Origin: Prevotella sp.
Lineage (GTDB): Bacteria; Bacteroidota; Bacteroidia; Bacteroidales; Bacteroidaceae
Assembly (NCBI GenBank): GCA_021636625.1
Contig: JAJWLX010000001.1
Coordinates: forward strand, 129,154-193,153
Length of the DNA stretch: 64,000 bases
Reading direction: 5' to 3'
The position numbers were made by a program, and so were the translations under genes. This document shows, piece after piece, positions 24,538 to 33,712 of this stretch (the stretch's first letter is position 1; every line of letters starts with the position of its first letter). Under the pieces are notes generated by a model. That model ran no database searches and had not been told where the DNA came from. It was given only the letters and a program-made list of their open reading frames with translations.

Positions 24538-26475
24538 TTATTTTCCGAGATTATTTTTTTTCTCGTTCAGTTCTGCCTGCTTACGCTGCATCTCTTCCTG
24601 CTGCTGGCGCTGCAATTCCTGGAGGGCCTGCATTCTTGCCATGAGGCCACTTGCCTTCTTAGGGTTGTTCTTGTTCTCCTGATAGCGCTTCTCCAGAATG
24701 GCGAGGAGCTTCTCGTCGTTGGTGGTCTTGCGCAAGGTCCACATGATTGCGGCGCTGAAGAACAAGGAGATGAAGTAGTAGAAGTTCAAACCTGCTGAGT
24801 AGTCGTTGAACATGAAGAAGAACATCAATGGCATGAGATACATCATCCACTGCATCATCTTCATCTGCTCTGCCTGCTGACCTACCATCTGGTCACGCTG
24901 CTGGCGCATGGTCATCCATGAGTACAACAGGTTGGCTACGCAGAAGAGAATACAGGTCAAACTCAAGTGGTCGCCAATCAACCAGATGTTGGTGTTCCAC
25001 TCGAAGATTGGGTCGAAGGTGCTCAAGTCGTTCATCCACAAGAACTTCTCACCACGAAGCTGGATGGCATTAGGCACGAAGTTGAACATCGCAACCCAAA
25101 CCGGCATCTGAATCAGCATTGGCAAGCAACCAGACAATGGGCTTACACCATACTTGGCATACTCTGCCATCATCGCCTGCTGCTTCTGCATCTGATCCTC
25201 TGGCTTGTTGAACTGAGCGGTAGCTGCCTCGAGCTTTGGCTTCAGCACACGCATCTTGGCAGAACTCATATAGCTCTTCTTTACCATAGGGTAGGTGATG
25301 AGCTTGAGGAGCAACGTGATGAGAATCAATACGATACCCATTGGGAATACATTGCTCAACCAGTCGAACACGTAGAGTGTGAAGAAACGGTTGATCCAGC
25401 GGATGATAGGCCATCCCAGATATACGAGCTTCTGGAACTCCAGGTCCTTGCCGAAGGTGCTCTCCTTCTCTGTATTCTTCAGAATCTGGAAGTCGTTAGG
25501 ACCGAAGTAGAACTCAAACTCAGATGCCTTCTTGCCGGTTGGGTCGAAGGCAGTCTTCATCTTAGCCTGGAACTGCTTCAGGTAGCCCGAACCCTTCTCC
25601 TGAGGAATAGAGGTCATGAAGGCATCCTTGTCGAAGTTGTCCTTAGCTACCATAATAGCTGAGAAGAACTGGTTCTTGAAAGATACCCAGTCGATAGTCT
25701 CTTCAATTTTCTCGTCGATTTTCTCGCTGCCCTCGTTCAGATGGTCGGTGCCGCCCTCTGCCTCATGATAGGTGAGGGTGGTGTAGCGGTTCTCGAACAT
25801 GAAGCCACGCTCCTGCTGGCGCGCCTTGTCGCTCCAGTCGATACTCATCTTGTTGCAGTTAGGTGAGAACAGACCAGCCATTCCCTCAGCCTGCAGGCTC
25901 ATGTGGAGCATATAGTCATCGCCGAGGGTATAGGTCATGCTGAGGGTCTTGCCTGGACCAGCCACTGCAGTCATGGTGACAGACTTGTCGGTCACGTTGG
26001 ATGGTGTGAAATAGAGATCGCTGGTGATGATGTTGGCCTCCTTCGCCTCGAGCATAAACTTGAGGCTCTGGTCGTTGCCGTCGAAGAGTGTAACGTCCTT
26101 CTGGTCGGCAGAACCATCTTTCACCTTGAGGTTGTGACCCACGTATCCCTTGATGACTGCCTTCTCGACAGTACCACCCTTGGTGTTGAGAGTCAACTCA
26201 ACCTTCTCGTTTTTCAAAACTACTTTCTGAGCCTGACCCTTCAGCGCCGAATAGAAGAGGGCTGTAGAGTCTGCCTCAATTTTAGCCTTAGCATTCGCCT
26301 GGCGCTTAACAGCGGCAGTCTTGCTGGCTTTTTCCATCTCGGCGTGCTTCGCCTTGGCGATGGAGTCCTGAACGAATGCCGCTCTCTGCTCTTCGGCTGA
26401 TGGCTGGTTGTACCAGCTAAAGCCTATCAGCACTACGGCAATCAGGAGGAAACCGATAATGTTGTTCTTATTCAT
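24538..26475 (-). CDS. yidC: YidC/Oxa1 membrane protein insertase
   Basis: 645 aa. N-terminal membrane helix (NNIIGFLLIAVVLIGFSWY), then a large periplasmic beta-sandwich domain (about residues 60-350), then the conserved Oxa1 core with five helices: FPMGIVLILITLLLKLITYPM, the cytoplasmic helical hairpin, SGCLPMLIQMPVWVAMF, and the last helices ending near residue 590. The conserved Arg of the hydrophilic groove lies in the ...LKLITYPMVKKSY-type region of the core or nearby. A basic Gln-rich C-terminal tail may contact ribosomes. It inserts membrane proteins with or without SecYEG. It follows pyrG by 76 bp. Confidence 0.95.
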   Translation of the reverse strand: MNKNNIIGFLLIAVVLIGFSWYNQPSAEEQRAAFVQDSIAKAKHAEMEKASKTAAVKRQANAKAKIEADSTALFYSALKGQAQKVVLKNEKVELTLNTKGGTVEKAVIKGYVGHNLKVKDGSADQKDVTLFDGNDQSLKFMLEAKEANIITSDLYFTPSNVTDKSVTMTAVAGPGKTLSMTYTLGDDYMLHMSLQAEGMAGLFSPNCNKMSIDWSDKARQQERGFMFENRYTTLTYHEAEGGTDHLNEGSEKIDEKIEETIDWVSFKNQFFSAIMVAKDNFDKDAFMTSIPQEKGSGYLKQFQAKMKTAFDPTGKKASEFEFYFGPNDFQILKNTEKESTFGKDLEFQKLVYLGWPIIRWINRFFTLYVFDWLSNVFPMGIVLILITLLLKLITYPMVKKSYMSSAKMRVLKPKLEAATAQFNKPEDQMQKQQAMMAEYAKYGVSPLSGCLPMLIQMPVWVAMFNFVPNAIQLRGEKFLWMNDLSTFDPIFEWNTNIWLIGDHLSLTCILFCVANLLYSWMTMRQQRDQMVGQQAEQMKMMQWMMYLMPLMFFFMFNDYSAGLNFYYFISLFFSAAIMWTLRKTTNDEKLLAILEKRYQENKNNPKKASGLMARMQALQELQRQQQEEMQRKQAELNEKKNNLGK

Positions 26476-26551
26476 TATTATTTTTATTGTTTTATTTTCT
26501 CTGAAGCGACAGCAAAGGCCGTGCCATTCTGCTGCCTAAAGCCAGCCTGCG

Positions 26552-28168
<1,617 letters not shown>

Positions 28169-28190
28169 TTAAATTAGAATTATTTGGGTG

Positions 28191-28222
28191 CAAAGTTACG
28201 ACATTTTTGTGAAATGAGCAAA
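28191..28222 (-). promoter_or_regulatory. Promoter for pyrG
   Basis: On minus, TTTG (CAAA on plus, 28219-28222) and TAACTTTG (CAAAGTTA on plus, 28191-28198) with a 20-nt spacer. A divergent -7 element TACCTTTG at 28263-28270 on plus serves the DUF3078 gene. Confidence 0.8.
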
Positions 28223-28294
28223 AATATTCCTAATAAAGGGCTGAGATTTATGAATTATTTATTACCTTTGTGCCCAAATTTATAAAATTAAGGT

Positions 28295-29578
28295 ATGAAA
28301 ATAAAATTTGGATTACTCGTTCTTGCCTTCCTCTCGGCTCTGACGCCTGTTTCGGCCCAGCGCAAAGTGAAAAAGGTTGAGGTGGAAAAAGTGCCGCAGA
28401 AAACGGTGGCTGACATCTATGCTGATTCGCTTATGAAGAGCCGGCAGCGCATCGATTCCATGAAGATGGACTCTAAGGACAGCAGATATGCCCAGCTCTT
28501 TACGCCGCTCACCTTCTATCATGGGCCGGCAGCCCGCATGTTGCGGCTTAAACCTCAGGATGGGGTGAAGGATTCGCTCGGTACAATGCTCGACCAGACT
28601 CTGATGGAGGTTTATCTCACGCGTCCCGACCTGGTGCGCAATACTGAGACTCATCTCAAAGAGGTGGGAGCACCGCTGGCTACTCAGAGCAAACCGAAAA
28701 AGAATCATCCTGACATCGTAGAGCAGGTGGCTCCGAAGGCGATTGAGGTGGATGCGGCTCCGATGGATATCATCATCACCCGTCCTAACTTCTGGACCAT
28801 AGGCGGTGATTATTATCTCCAGTTCCTGCAAAACTATGTTTCTGACAACTGGTATAAGGGTGGTGAGAGTAATTATTCGGTGCTCGGAAGAGTGACGATG
28901 TTTGCCAACTACAATAACAAGCAGAAGGTTAAATGGGAAAATAAAGTGGAGATGCGCCTGGGTTACCAGACTTCGAAGGGTGATACGGTTCATACGCTGA
29001 AGACGAGCGATGATATGATACGATACACCGGAAAACTCGGTCTGCAGGCTTCAAAGAAGTGGTATTACACCATTCAGGTTGTCGGCCAGACCCAGTTTAC
29101 GCATGGTTACAAGAACAATGACAAGAAGGTTTACTCCGATTTCTTCTCGCCATTCAATCTGAACCTCTCTGTCGGTATGGATTATAATGTAGACTGGTTC
29201 CATCATCGCCTGAAGGGTAGTGCTCATCTGGCTCCTCTGGCTTTCAACTGGAAGTATGTGGGCAGAGAGTCGCTGGCTACGCGATACGGACTGGAAGAGG
29301 GGCAGCATGGTATGACCGATTACGGTTCTGAGTGTACCTTCGACCTGTCGTGGCAGATAGCGGATAATATCAAGTGGAAGACCCGTCTCTGGGGATACAC
29401 CACTTACAAGCGTGCAGAAATAGAGTGGGAAAACACCATCACCTTCCAGTTTAACCGCTATATTTCTACCAACATCTTCCTCTATCCGCGTTTCGACGAT
29501 GGTGTGAAGCGCAAGGATGATAAGAGCTATTGGCAGTTTAAGGAATTCATGTCAGTAGGTTTCTCTTATTCGTTCTAG
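28295..29578 (+). CDS. DUF3078 domain-containing outer-membrane protein
   Basis: 427 aa with a signal peptide (cleavage after PVSAQ). Residues about 30-160 are a charged, probably periplasmic segment. From about 165 comes the DUF3078 barrel: NFWTIGGDYYLQFLQNYVSDNWYKGG followed by alternating strands, ending in SVGFSYSF with a C-terminal Phe as expected for an outer-membrane barrel. DUF3078 occurs in Bacteroidota and has no established function. It is divergent from pyrG and followed by a bidirectional terminator. Confidence 0.87.
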   Translation: MKIKFGLLVLAFLSALTPVSAQRKVKKVEVEKVPQKTVADIYADSLMKSRQRIDSMKMDSKDSRYAQLFTPLTFYHGPAARMLRLKPQDGVKDSLGTMLDQTLMEVYLTRPDLVRNTETHLKEVGAPLATQSKPKKNHPDIVEQVAPKAIEVDAAPMDIIITRPNFWTIGGDYYLQFLQNYVSDNWYKGGESNYSVLGRVTMFANYNNKQKVKWENKVEMRLGYQTSKGDTVHTLKTSDDMIRYTGKLGLQASKKWYYTIQVVGQTQFTHGYKNNDKKVYSDFFSPFNLNLSVGMDYNVDWFHHRLKGSAHLAPLAFNWKYVGRESLATRYGLEEGQHGMTDYGSECTFDLSWQIADNIKWKTRLWGYTTYKRAEIEWENTITFQFNRYISTNIFLYPRFDDGVKRKDDKSYWQFKEFMSVGFSYSF

Positions 29579-29604
29579 TATAAGCTGTTGACTGTAAACA
29601 CAAT

Positions 29605-29637
29605 AAAGGCTCGTTCCTGTAGCAGGAGCGAGCCTTT
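29605..29637. terminator. Bidirectional terminator between DUF3078 and porin genes
   Basis: AAAGGCTCGTTCCTG at 29605-29619 pairs with CAGGAGCGAGCCTTT at 29623-29637, with one G-U pair and a short loop. It lies between converging genes. Confidence 0.85.
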
Positions 29638-29647
29638 GTTGTATCTG

Positions 29648-30838
29648 TTAGAATCGGAAGCAAACCTCGGCATCTGCCATGGAGTAATTATGCTTCGCGA
29701 GTGTCTTGTCGTTGATGAGCGCATACTCGGTTAGGATAGAGATTCGCTTGCCGATGTGGAAGTTCAAACCTGCCTCATACTGGGTTCTCTGCATGTTGCT
29801 CTTGCCGTTAGGCTGATACATGTCGTAACGCGCCTTCACGTCGATACGGCTGTTCTTTGGCAGCTGAGCCAATGGGGCGATAACCAATCCGTAAACACCC
29901 TGTGCCTTATCGCCAATCTTTTCATTAAGATTGCAGTCCTTGGCGTTAGCATCGTTGAAGTTGGTGATGCTCTTGGCAAAAGCCTTGCCGGTAGAGTGGA
30001 TGTACTCAGAACGTACGGTCCAGCCGTCTTTCTTATATTCGAAAGAGAAGGCGTAGCGGTTCTGGTTGAGGCTGCGAACCTCGTTGGTATGAGTAATCTC
30101 TTTGGTGGCACCAGGAGTTACGCTAGAGGTTGGGTCTGCAACGGTTTCCGTCCAGTTGCCCTTTCTTGCATAAGAACCGGTCCATCCAAAGGCACCGATT
30201 CGCATGCCGCTTACTGGCATTACCCATACGCCACCAATCACATTCTTCTGATTGTCAACGTCCTTGGTATTGGTTCCCTGTCCGTTGAATACACCAATCT
30301 GATAGTGCAGCAGGTTTCTGCCGTTGGCATTCTTGAGGAAATCACCCTGGAGCTGTAAACCGATGTCACGACCATTGGAAGCGTGTTCGCCGGCACGGTC
30401 GCTGAAACCCGCCAACTTGCTCACGTTCTGTGAATAACCCATAAAGCCCTGGTCGATAGGATGCATCGGGTTCTCGAAGGTAAATGGGTTCTTGAACTGA
30501 CCAATCTTCACCTTGAAATAGTCGTACTTCTGCCATTCTGCAAACAAATCCACCATTCTTGGACTTGAACCCAGGTTGGAAGTGTTGCCGTTAAACTGGA
30601 TCTGGGTCTTCCAGTAGAAGTCGTCTGCAATGCGACCCTCCAAGGCGATACGGCCCATTCGGATGTTGAACGAGTTGGATTCCGCGTTCTTCTGGCCACT
30701 ATACTGGTACTGGATCATGCCATATCCCGACAATTTCACATTGCTCAACCATGAAGGCAATTCGATGGTCTGCTTCTTTTGGGCGCTGGCTGAGACTGCC
30801 GTCAAAGCCATGAGCGCCAGGATGATACCTTTTTTCAT
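29648..30838 (-). CDS. Phosphate-selective porin O/P-family outer-membrane protein
   Basis: 396 aa with a signal peptide (TAVSASAQ). The mature protein starts with KLSGYGMIQYQYSGQ, then SFNIRMGRIALEGRIADDFYWKTQIQFNG and FKVKIGQFKNPFTFENPMHP, which are hallmarks of the OprO/OprP-like barrel family. It ends MADAEVCFRF with a terminal Phe. In Bacteroidota these barrels need not be phosphate-specific. The gene starts 24 bp after the rlmD stop on the same strand, with no visible promoter in the gap, so it is probably read through from rlmD. Confidence 0.85.
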   Translation of the reverse strand: MKKGIILALMALTAVSASAQKKQTIELPSWLSNVKLSGYGMIQYQYSGQKNAESNSFNIRMGRIALEGRIADDFYWKTQIQFNGNTSNLGSSPRMVDLFAEWQKYDYFKVKIGQFKNPFTFENPMHPIDQGFMGYSQNVSKLAGFSDRAGEHASNGRDIGLQLQGDFLKNANGRNLLHYQIGVFNGQGTNTKDVDNQKNVIGGVWVMPVSGMRIGAFGWTGSYARKGNWTETVADPTSSVTPGATKEITHTNEVRSLNQNRYAFSFEYKKDGWTVRSEYIHSTGKAFAKSITNFNDANAKDCNLNEKIGDKAQGVYGLVIAPLAQLPKNSRIDVKARYDMYQPNGKSNMQRTQYEAGLNFHIGKRISILTEYALINDKTLAKHNYSMADAEVCFRF

Positions 30839-30862
30839 CTTATTTCTATTTTGTTTTTAGGT

Positions 30863-32464
30863 TTATTTCTTTGCAGCGAGTTCCTCTTCTGTCAGGTCTT
30901 CTGCCTGGGCAGCCTGGAGAGCAAGCTTCTCTGCCTCCTTGGCAGCTTTGGCTTCAGCGATCGCCTTCTCACGCTCTTTGCGCTCCTTCTTCTTCTGCTT
31001 GATTTCAGCATCGCTGCGCTTCTCGAGCAATACCACGTTCTCTACGTGAGGAGTATGAGGGAACATATCAACTGGCTGGACAGCAGCTACCTTGTAGTGG
31101 TCGTCCATCAGCTGCAGGTCGCGAGCCTGGGTAGCAGGGTTGCAGCTTACATATACGATGCGGTTAGGCGCTGCGTTCAGAATCACGTTCACTACATCAG
31201 GGTGCATGCCGGCACGTGGAGGGTCGGTGATGATGACATCTGGGCGACCGTGCTGGGCGATGAAGTCATTGGTCAGGATATCCTTCATGTCGCCTGCATA
31301 GAAGAGGGTGTTCTCAATGTTGTTTATCTGGGAATTCACCTTGGCATCCTCTATGGCCTCTGGCACGTATTCGATGCCGATCACCTTCTTTGCCTTGTGA
31401 GCCACGAAGTTGGCGATGGTTCCTGTGCCGGTGTAGAGGTCGTAAACCAGCTCATCTCCGGTGAGGTTGGCAAACTCGCGCGCCACGCAGTAGAGGTGGT
31501 AAGCCTGTTCGGTGTTAGTCTGATAGAAACTCTTTGGACCCACCTTGAACTTCAAATCCTCCATCAGCTCGAAGATGTGGTCGTTGCCCTTGAAGAGGAT
31601 GAGGTCCAGATCGTTGATGGTATCATTTCCCTTCTGGTTATCTACATACATGAGTGAGGTAATCTGAGGGAACTTGTCAGCCACCTGCTGCATCAGTTCC
31701 AAGGCTCTCTGCTCATCGCCCTCCTCATCGTAGTGGAACTGGAATACGAGCATCCACTCGCCTGTATTCGAATTGCGGATCATCATGTCGCGGAGCAATC
31801 CGTGCTGCTCACGAAGATCGTAGAAGGTATAGTCGTGAGAATCAGCGTATTCGAAAACGAAGTTGCGGATTTCGTTGCAGAGGTCATCCATCAGCCAGCA
31901 CTTCTTGATAGGATAAATCTTGTCGAAGGCACCGGTGATATGGAAGCCGATAGCATTCTGGGCGTGACGCTCCTTGAGTGAAGTTACGGTATCATCCTCT
32001 TTCTGAGGAAGTTGAGCCAACTCTTCTGAAGTAAACCAACGCTTGTTGCTGCATCCGAACTCAATCTTGTTCCGGTACTCCTGGGTCTTCACGCTGCCCA
32101 TGATAGGGCGGAACTCAGGGAGTTCGATCTTGCCGATGCGGGTGAGCTGGTCTTCCACCTGCTTCTGCTTCGCCTTGATCTGCTCCTCGTAAGGGAGGTT
32201 CTGCCATTTGCAACCGCCACAGATGCCGAAGTGCTCGCACATAGGCTCCTGTCTTACGTCGCTCTTCTTGATGAAGCGAACTACCTTCGCCTCGCAATAC
32301 TTATGTTTTTTCTTAACTACCTGCAAATCTACCACATCGCCAGGTACGCAGAAAGGCACGAAGATGACCTGGTCATCTACGCGAGTGATGCACTTACCCT
32401 CGGCTGCTACGGCCTCGATGGTGATGTTCTCCAAGAGAGGTAATGGTTTACGTTTTCTTGCCAT
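30863..32464 (-). CDS. rlmD: RlmD-type 23S rRNA (uracil-1939-C5) methyltransferase with charged C-terminal tail
   Basis: 533 aa. N-terminal TRAM domain (ENITIEAVAAEGKCITRVDDQVIFVPFCVPGDVVDLQV in fragments), the 4Fe-4S cysteine cluster CEHFGICGGCKWQ, then the SAM-binding Rossmann core (YDLYTGTGTIANFVA) and the catalytic DPPRAGMHP with YVSCNPATQARDL, whose Cys is the nucleophile. These define the RlmD/TrmA family acting on 23S rRNA. Residues from about 478 on are an extra tail rich in Lys, Glu and Ala, probably a helix, that is not part of the core enzyme. A minus -7 element (CAAAGTTA on plus, 32491-32498) lies upstream. Confidence 0.92.
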   Translation of the reverse strand: MARKRKPLPLLENITIEAVAAEGKCITRVDDQVIFVPFCVPGDVVDLQVVKKKHKYCEAKVVRFIKKSDVRQEPMCEHFGICGGCKWQNLPYEEQIKAKQKQVEDQLTRIGKIELPEFRPIMGSVKTQEYRNKIEFGCSNKRWFTSEELAQLPQKEDDTVTSLKERHAQNAIGFHITGAFDKIYPIKKCWLMDDLCNEIRNFVFEYADSHDYTFYDLREQHGLLRDMMIRNSNTGEWMLVFQFHYDEEGDEQRALELMQQVADKFPQITSLMYVDNQKGNDTINDLDLILFKGNDHIFELMEDLKFKVGPKSFYQTNTEQAYHLYCVAREFANLTGDELVYDLYTGTGTIANFVAHKAKKVIGIEYVPEAIEDAKVNSQINNIENTLFYAGDMKDILTNDFIAQHGRPDVIITDPPRAGMHPDVVNVILNAAPNRIVYVSCNPATQARDLQLMDDHYKVAAVQPVDMFPHTPHVENVVLLEKRSDAEIKQKKKERKEREKAIAEAKAAKEAEKLALQAAQAEDLTEEELAAKK

Positions 32465-32623
32465 AATTCAAATTTGTTTTTTTATGGCTGCAAAGTTAAT
32501 ACATTTTTGCGAGAAACGAAAGAGTTGTCCCGGTTTTTTTCAGTCTTTGTCCCGGATGTTGGGAGGTGGAGAGGAATGGAAGGAGGTGGAGATAGGAGGG
32601 GAAAGGGAGAGAAAGACGAGAGG

Positions 32624-33105
32624 AAAAGGTGAATGAGGTGAAAGTGAAAAGGTGAATGAAGTGAAAGTGAAAAGGTGAATGAGGTGAATGGTGAACTGGG
32701 TGAATTTGATGAATATGCTGCGAATGGCAAAAAGGTCAAAAGGTCAAAAGTGACTTTTCGTAAAAAGAGATGGGTTGATGCCAGTTTCTTGATTATTGTT
32801 GATGCCTGTTTCTTGAATATTCTGGTATAAGATTTCTTCTATATATAATAAAGTAGTACTTACGCGCGTACATTATTAAATGCTTTTTTGATAATTAATG
32901 GTATTTAATAGTCTTAATCTTGATATTTGATTATTGTTATATGATGTTTAGGATTCGTCTCATTTCTGTTCTTTGAAAAATCACATTCGCAAAACCGACT
33001 GATTCACCCAATTCACCATTCACCTCGTTCACCTTTTCACTTTCACTTTTTCACTTTCACTTTTTCACTTTTGTCAAATGTGACTTTTGACCTTTTGACT
33101 TTTTC
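32624..33105. repeat. Two inverted arrays of GTGAA-type short repeats around an AT-rich core
   Basis: Left block 32624-32710 repeats GGTGAATGAGGTGAAAGTGAA-like units; right block 33002-33073 is its inverse complement (TTCACCATTCACC, TTTCACTTTC). A second motif pair, AAAGGTCAAAAGGTCAAAAG at about 32730-32750 and its inverse at about 33080-33104, also recurs. Block order is A-B then A'-B', so it is not one simple hairpin. The core 32757-33000 is AT-rich, contains the palindrome TACGCGCGTA (32861-32870) and has no gene I can support. Confidence 0.7.
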
Positions 33106-33124
33106 TAGAACGCAAGTCCGCTAG

Positions 33125-33329
33125 GCGTCCCGCCGGATTTGCAATCCGGCGTTAAAAAATGTCCTAACCTATTTCGGCTCTGCGGATTTGTAATCCGCAG
33201 CAAAGGAGTATGCTTTTTCTTTTATAGGGGGATTACAAATCCCCCGTTGTCTATAGGTCGAACCTTTTTTAACGACGGATTGCAAATCCGCCGGGACGCC
33301 TGCCGGGGTCAAATCCGCCGGGACGCCTG
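33125..33329. repeat. Cluster of GGATT-tgc-AATCC palindromes with terminal inverted repeats
   Basis: Four palindromes share a GGATT...AATCC core: 33132-33150, 33181-33199, 33227-33245 and 33276-33290. The outer ends GCGTCCCGCCGGATTTGC (33125-33142) and GCAAATCCGCCGGGACGC (33282-33299) are inverse complements at 17 of 18 positions. The 20-mer CAAATCCGCCGGGACGCCTG is repeated exactly at 33283-33302 and 33310-33329. This looks like a REP/MITE-like non-coding element. Confidence 0.75.
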
Positions 33330-33384
33330 GCGGAAGACTTTCTTATGACACACCCTCACCTTTCCTCTCCCGGTGCCCATTTTC

Positions 33385-33444
33385 CTACGTCGCGACGTAG
33401 CAATTCCTGCGTCCCGACGTAATAATTCCCGCGTCGCGACGTAG
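33385..33444. repeat. Three TCGCGA-type palindromes at an exact 22-bp period
   Basis: CTACGTCGCGACGTAG (33385-33400), CTGCGTCCCGACGTAA (33407-33422) and CCGCGTCGCGACGTAG (33429-33444) are spaced by exactly 22 bp, about two helical turns. The outer flanks (TTTTCC/GGAAAA) are also inverted. Only three units with 6-bp spacers, so not CRISPR. Confidence 0.75.
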
Positions 33445-33619
33445 GAAAAGGCGGCCCTGATGGGGTATTCAGCCTCTCAAACTGTCAGAATCTCTTTCTT
33501 TGTCAACTTATAAATTCCTCTCAATCGTTGCATATTGATAGTAGATTGTTAAAAATAGTCCCGTGTGTGCGACAACAGTGTGAAATGTAATCTCGAGATA
33601 GCAAAAAAGAGTATAAAAG
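33445..33619. other. Gene-free remainder of the intergenic region before ppdK
   Basis: No supported ORF, RNA or clear terminator in this stretch; it is ordinary AT-rich DNA between the palindrome clusters and the ppdK promoter. Confidence 0.5.
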
Positions 33620-33651
33620 TTTGGTAGTTTCAGAGAAATGTTGTATATTTG
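33620..33651 (+). promoter_or_regulatory. Promoter for ppdK
   Basis: TTTG at 33620-33623 and TATATTTG at 33644-33651, spacer 20 nt. The ATG lies at 33713. Confidence 0.85.
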
Positions 33652-33712
33652 CATCATCAACAAAAAATTGATAATAACTAGAATTATATAATATTTTTGA
33701 ACCTATAACAAA

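Noticed and set aside
32482..32739. 85-aa minus-strand ORF rich in Ser, Phe and Pro
   Set aside because: Composition is produced by the GTGAA/GGAGG repeats; no homology signal.
33139..33348. 69-aa plus-strand ORF
   Set aside because: It lies entirely within the palindromic repeat cluster and its codons are repeat sequence.
33385..33444. Possible CRISPR array
   Set aside because: Only three palindromic units with 6-bp spacers and no cas genes; spacing is fixed and far too short.
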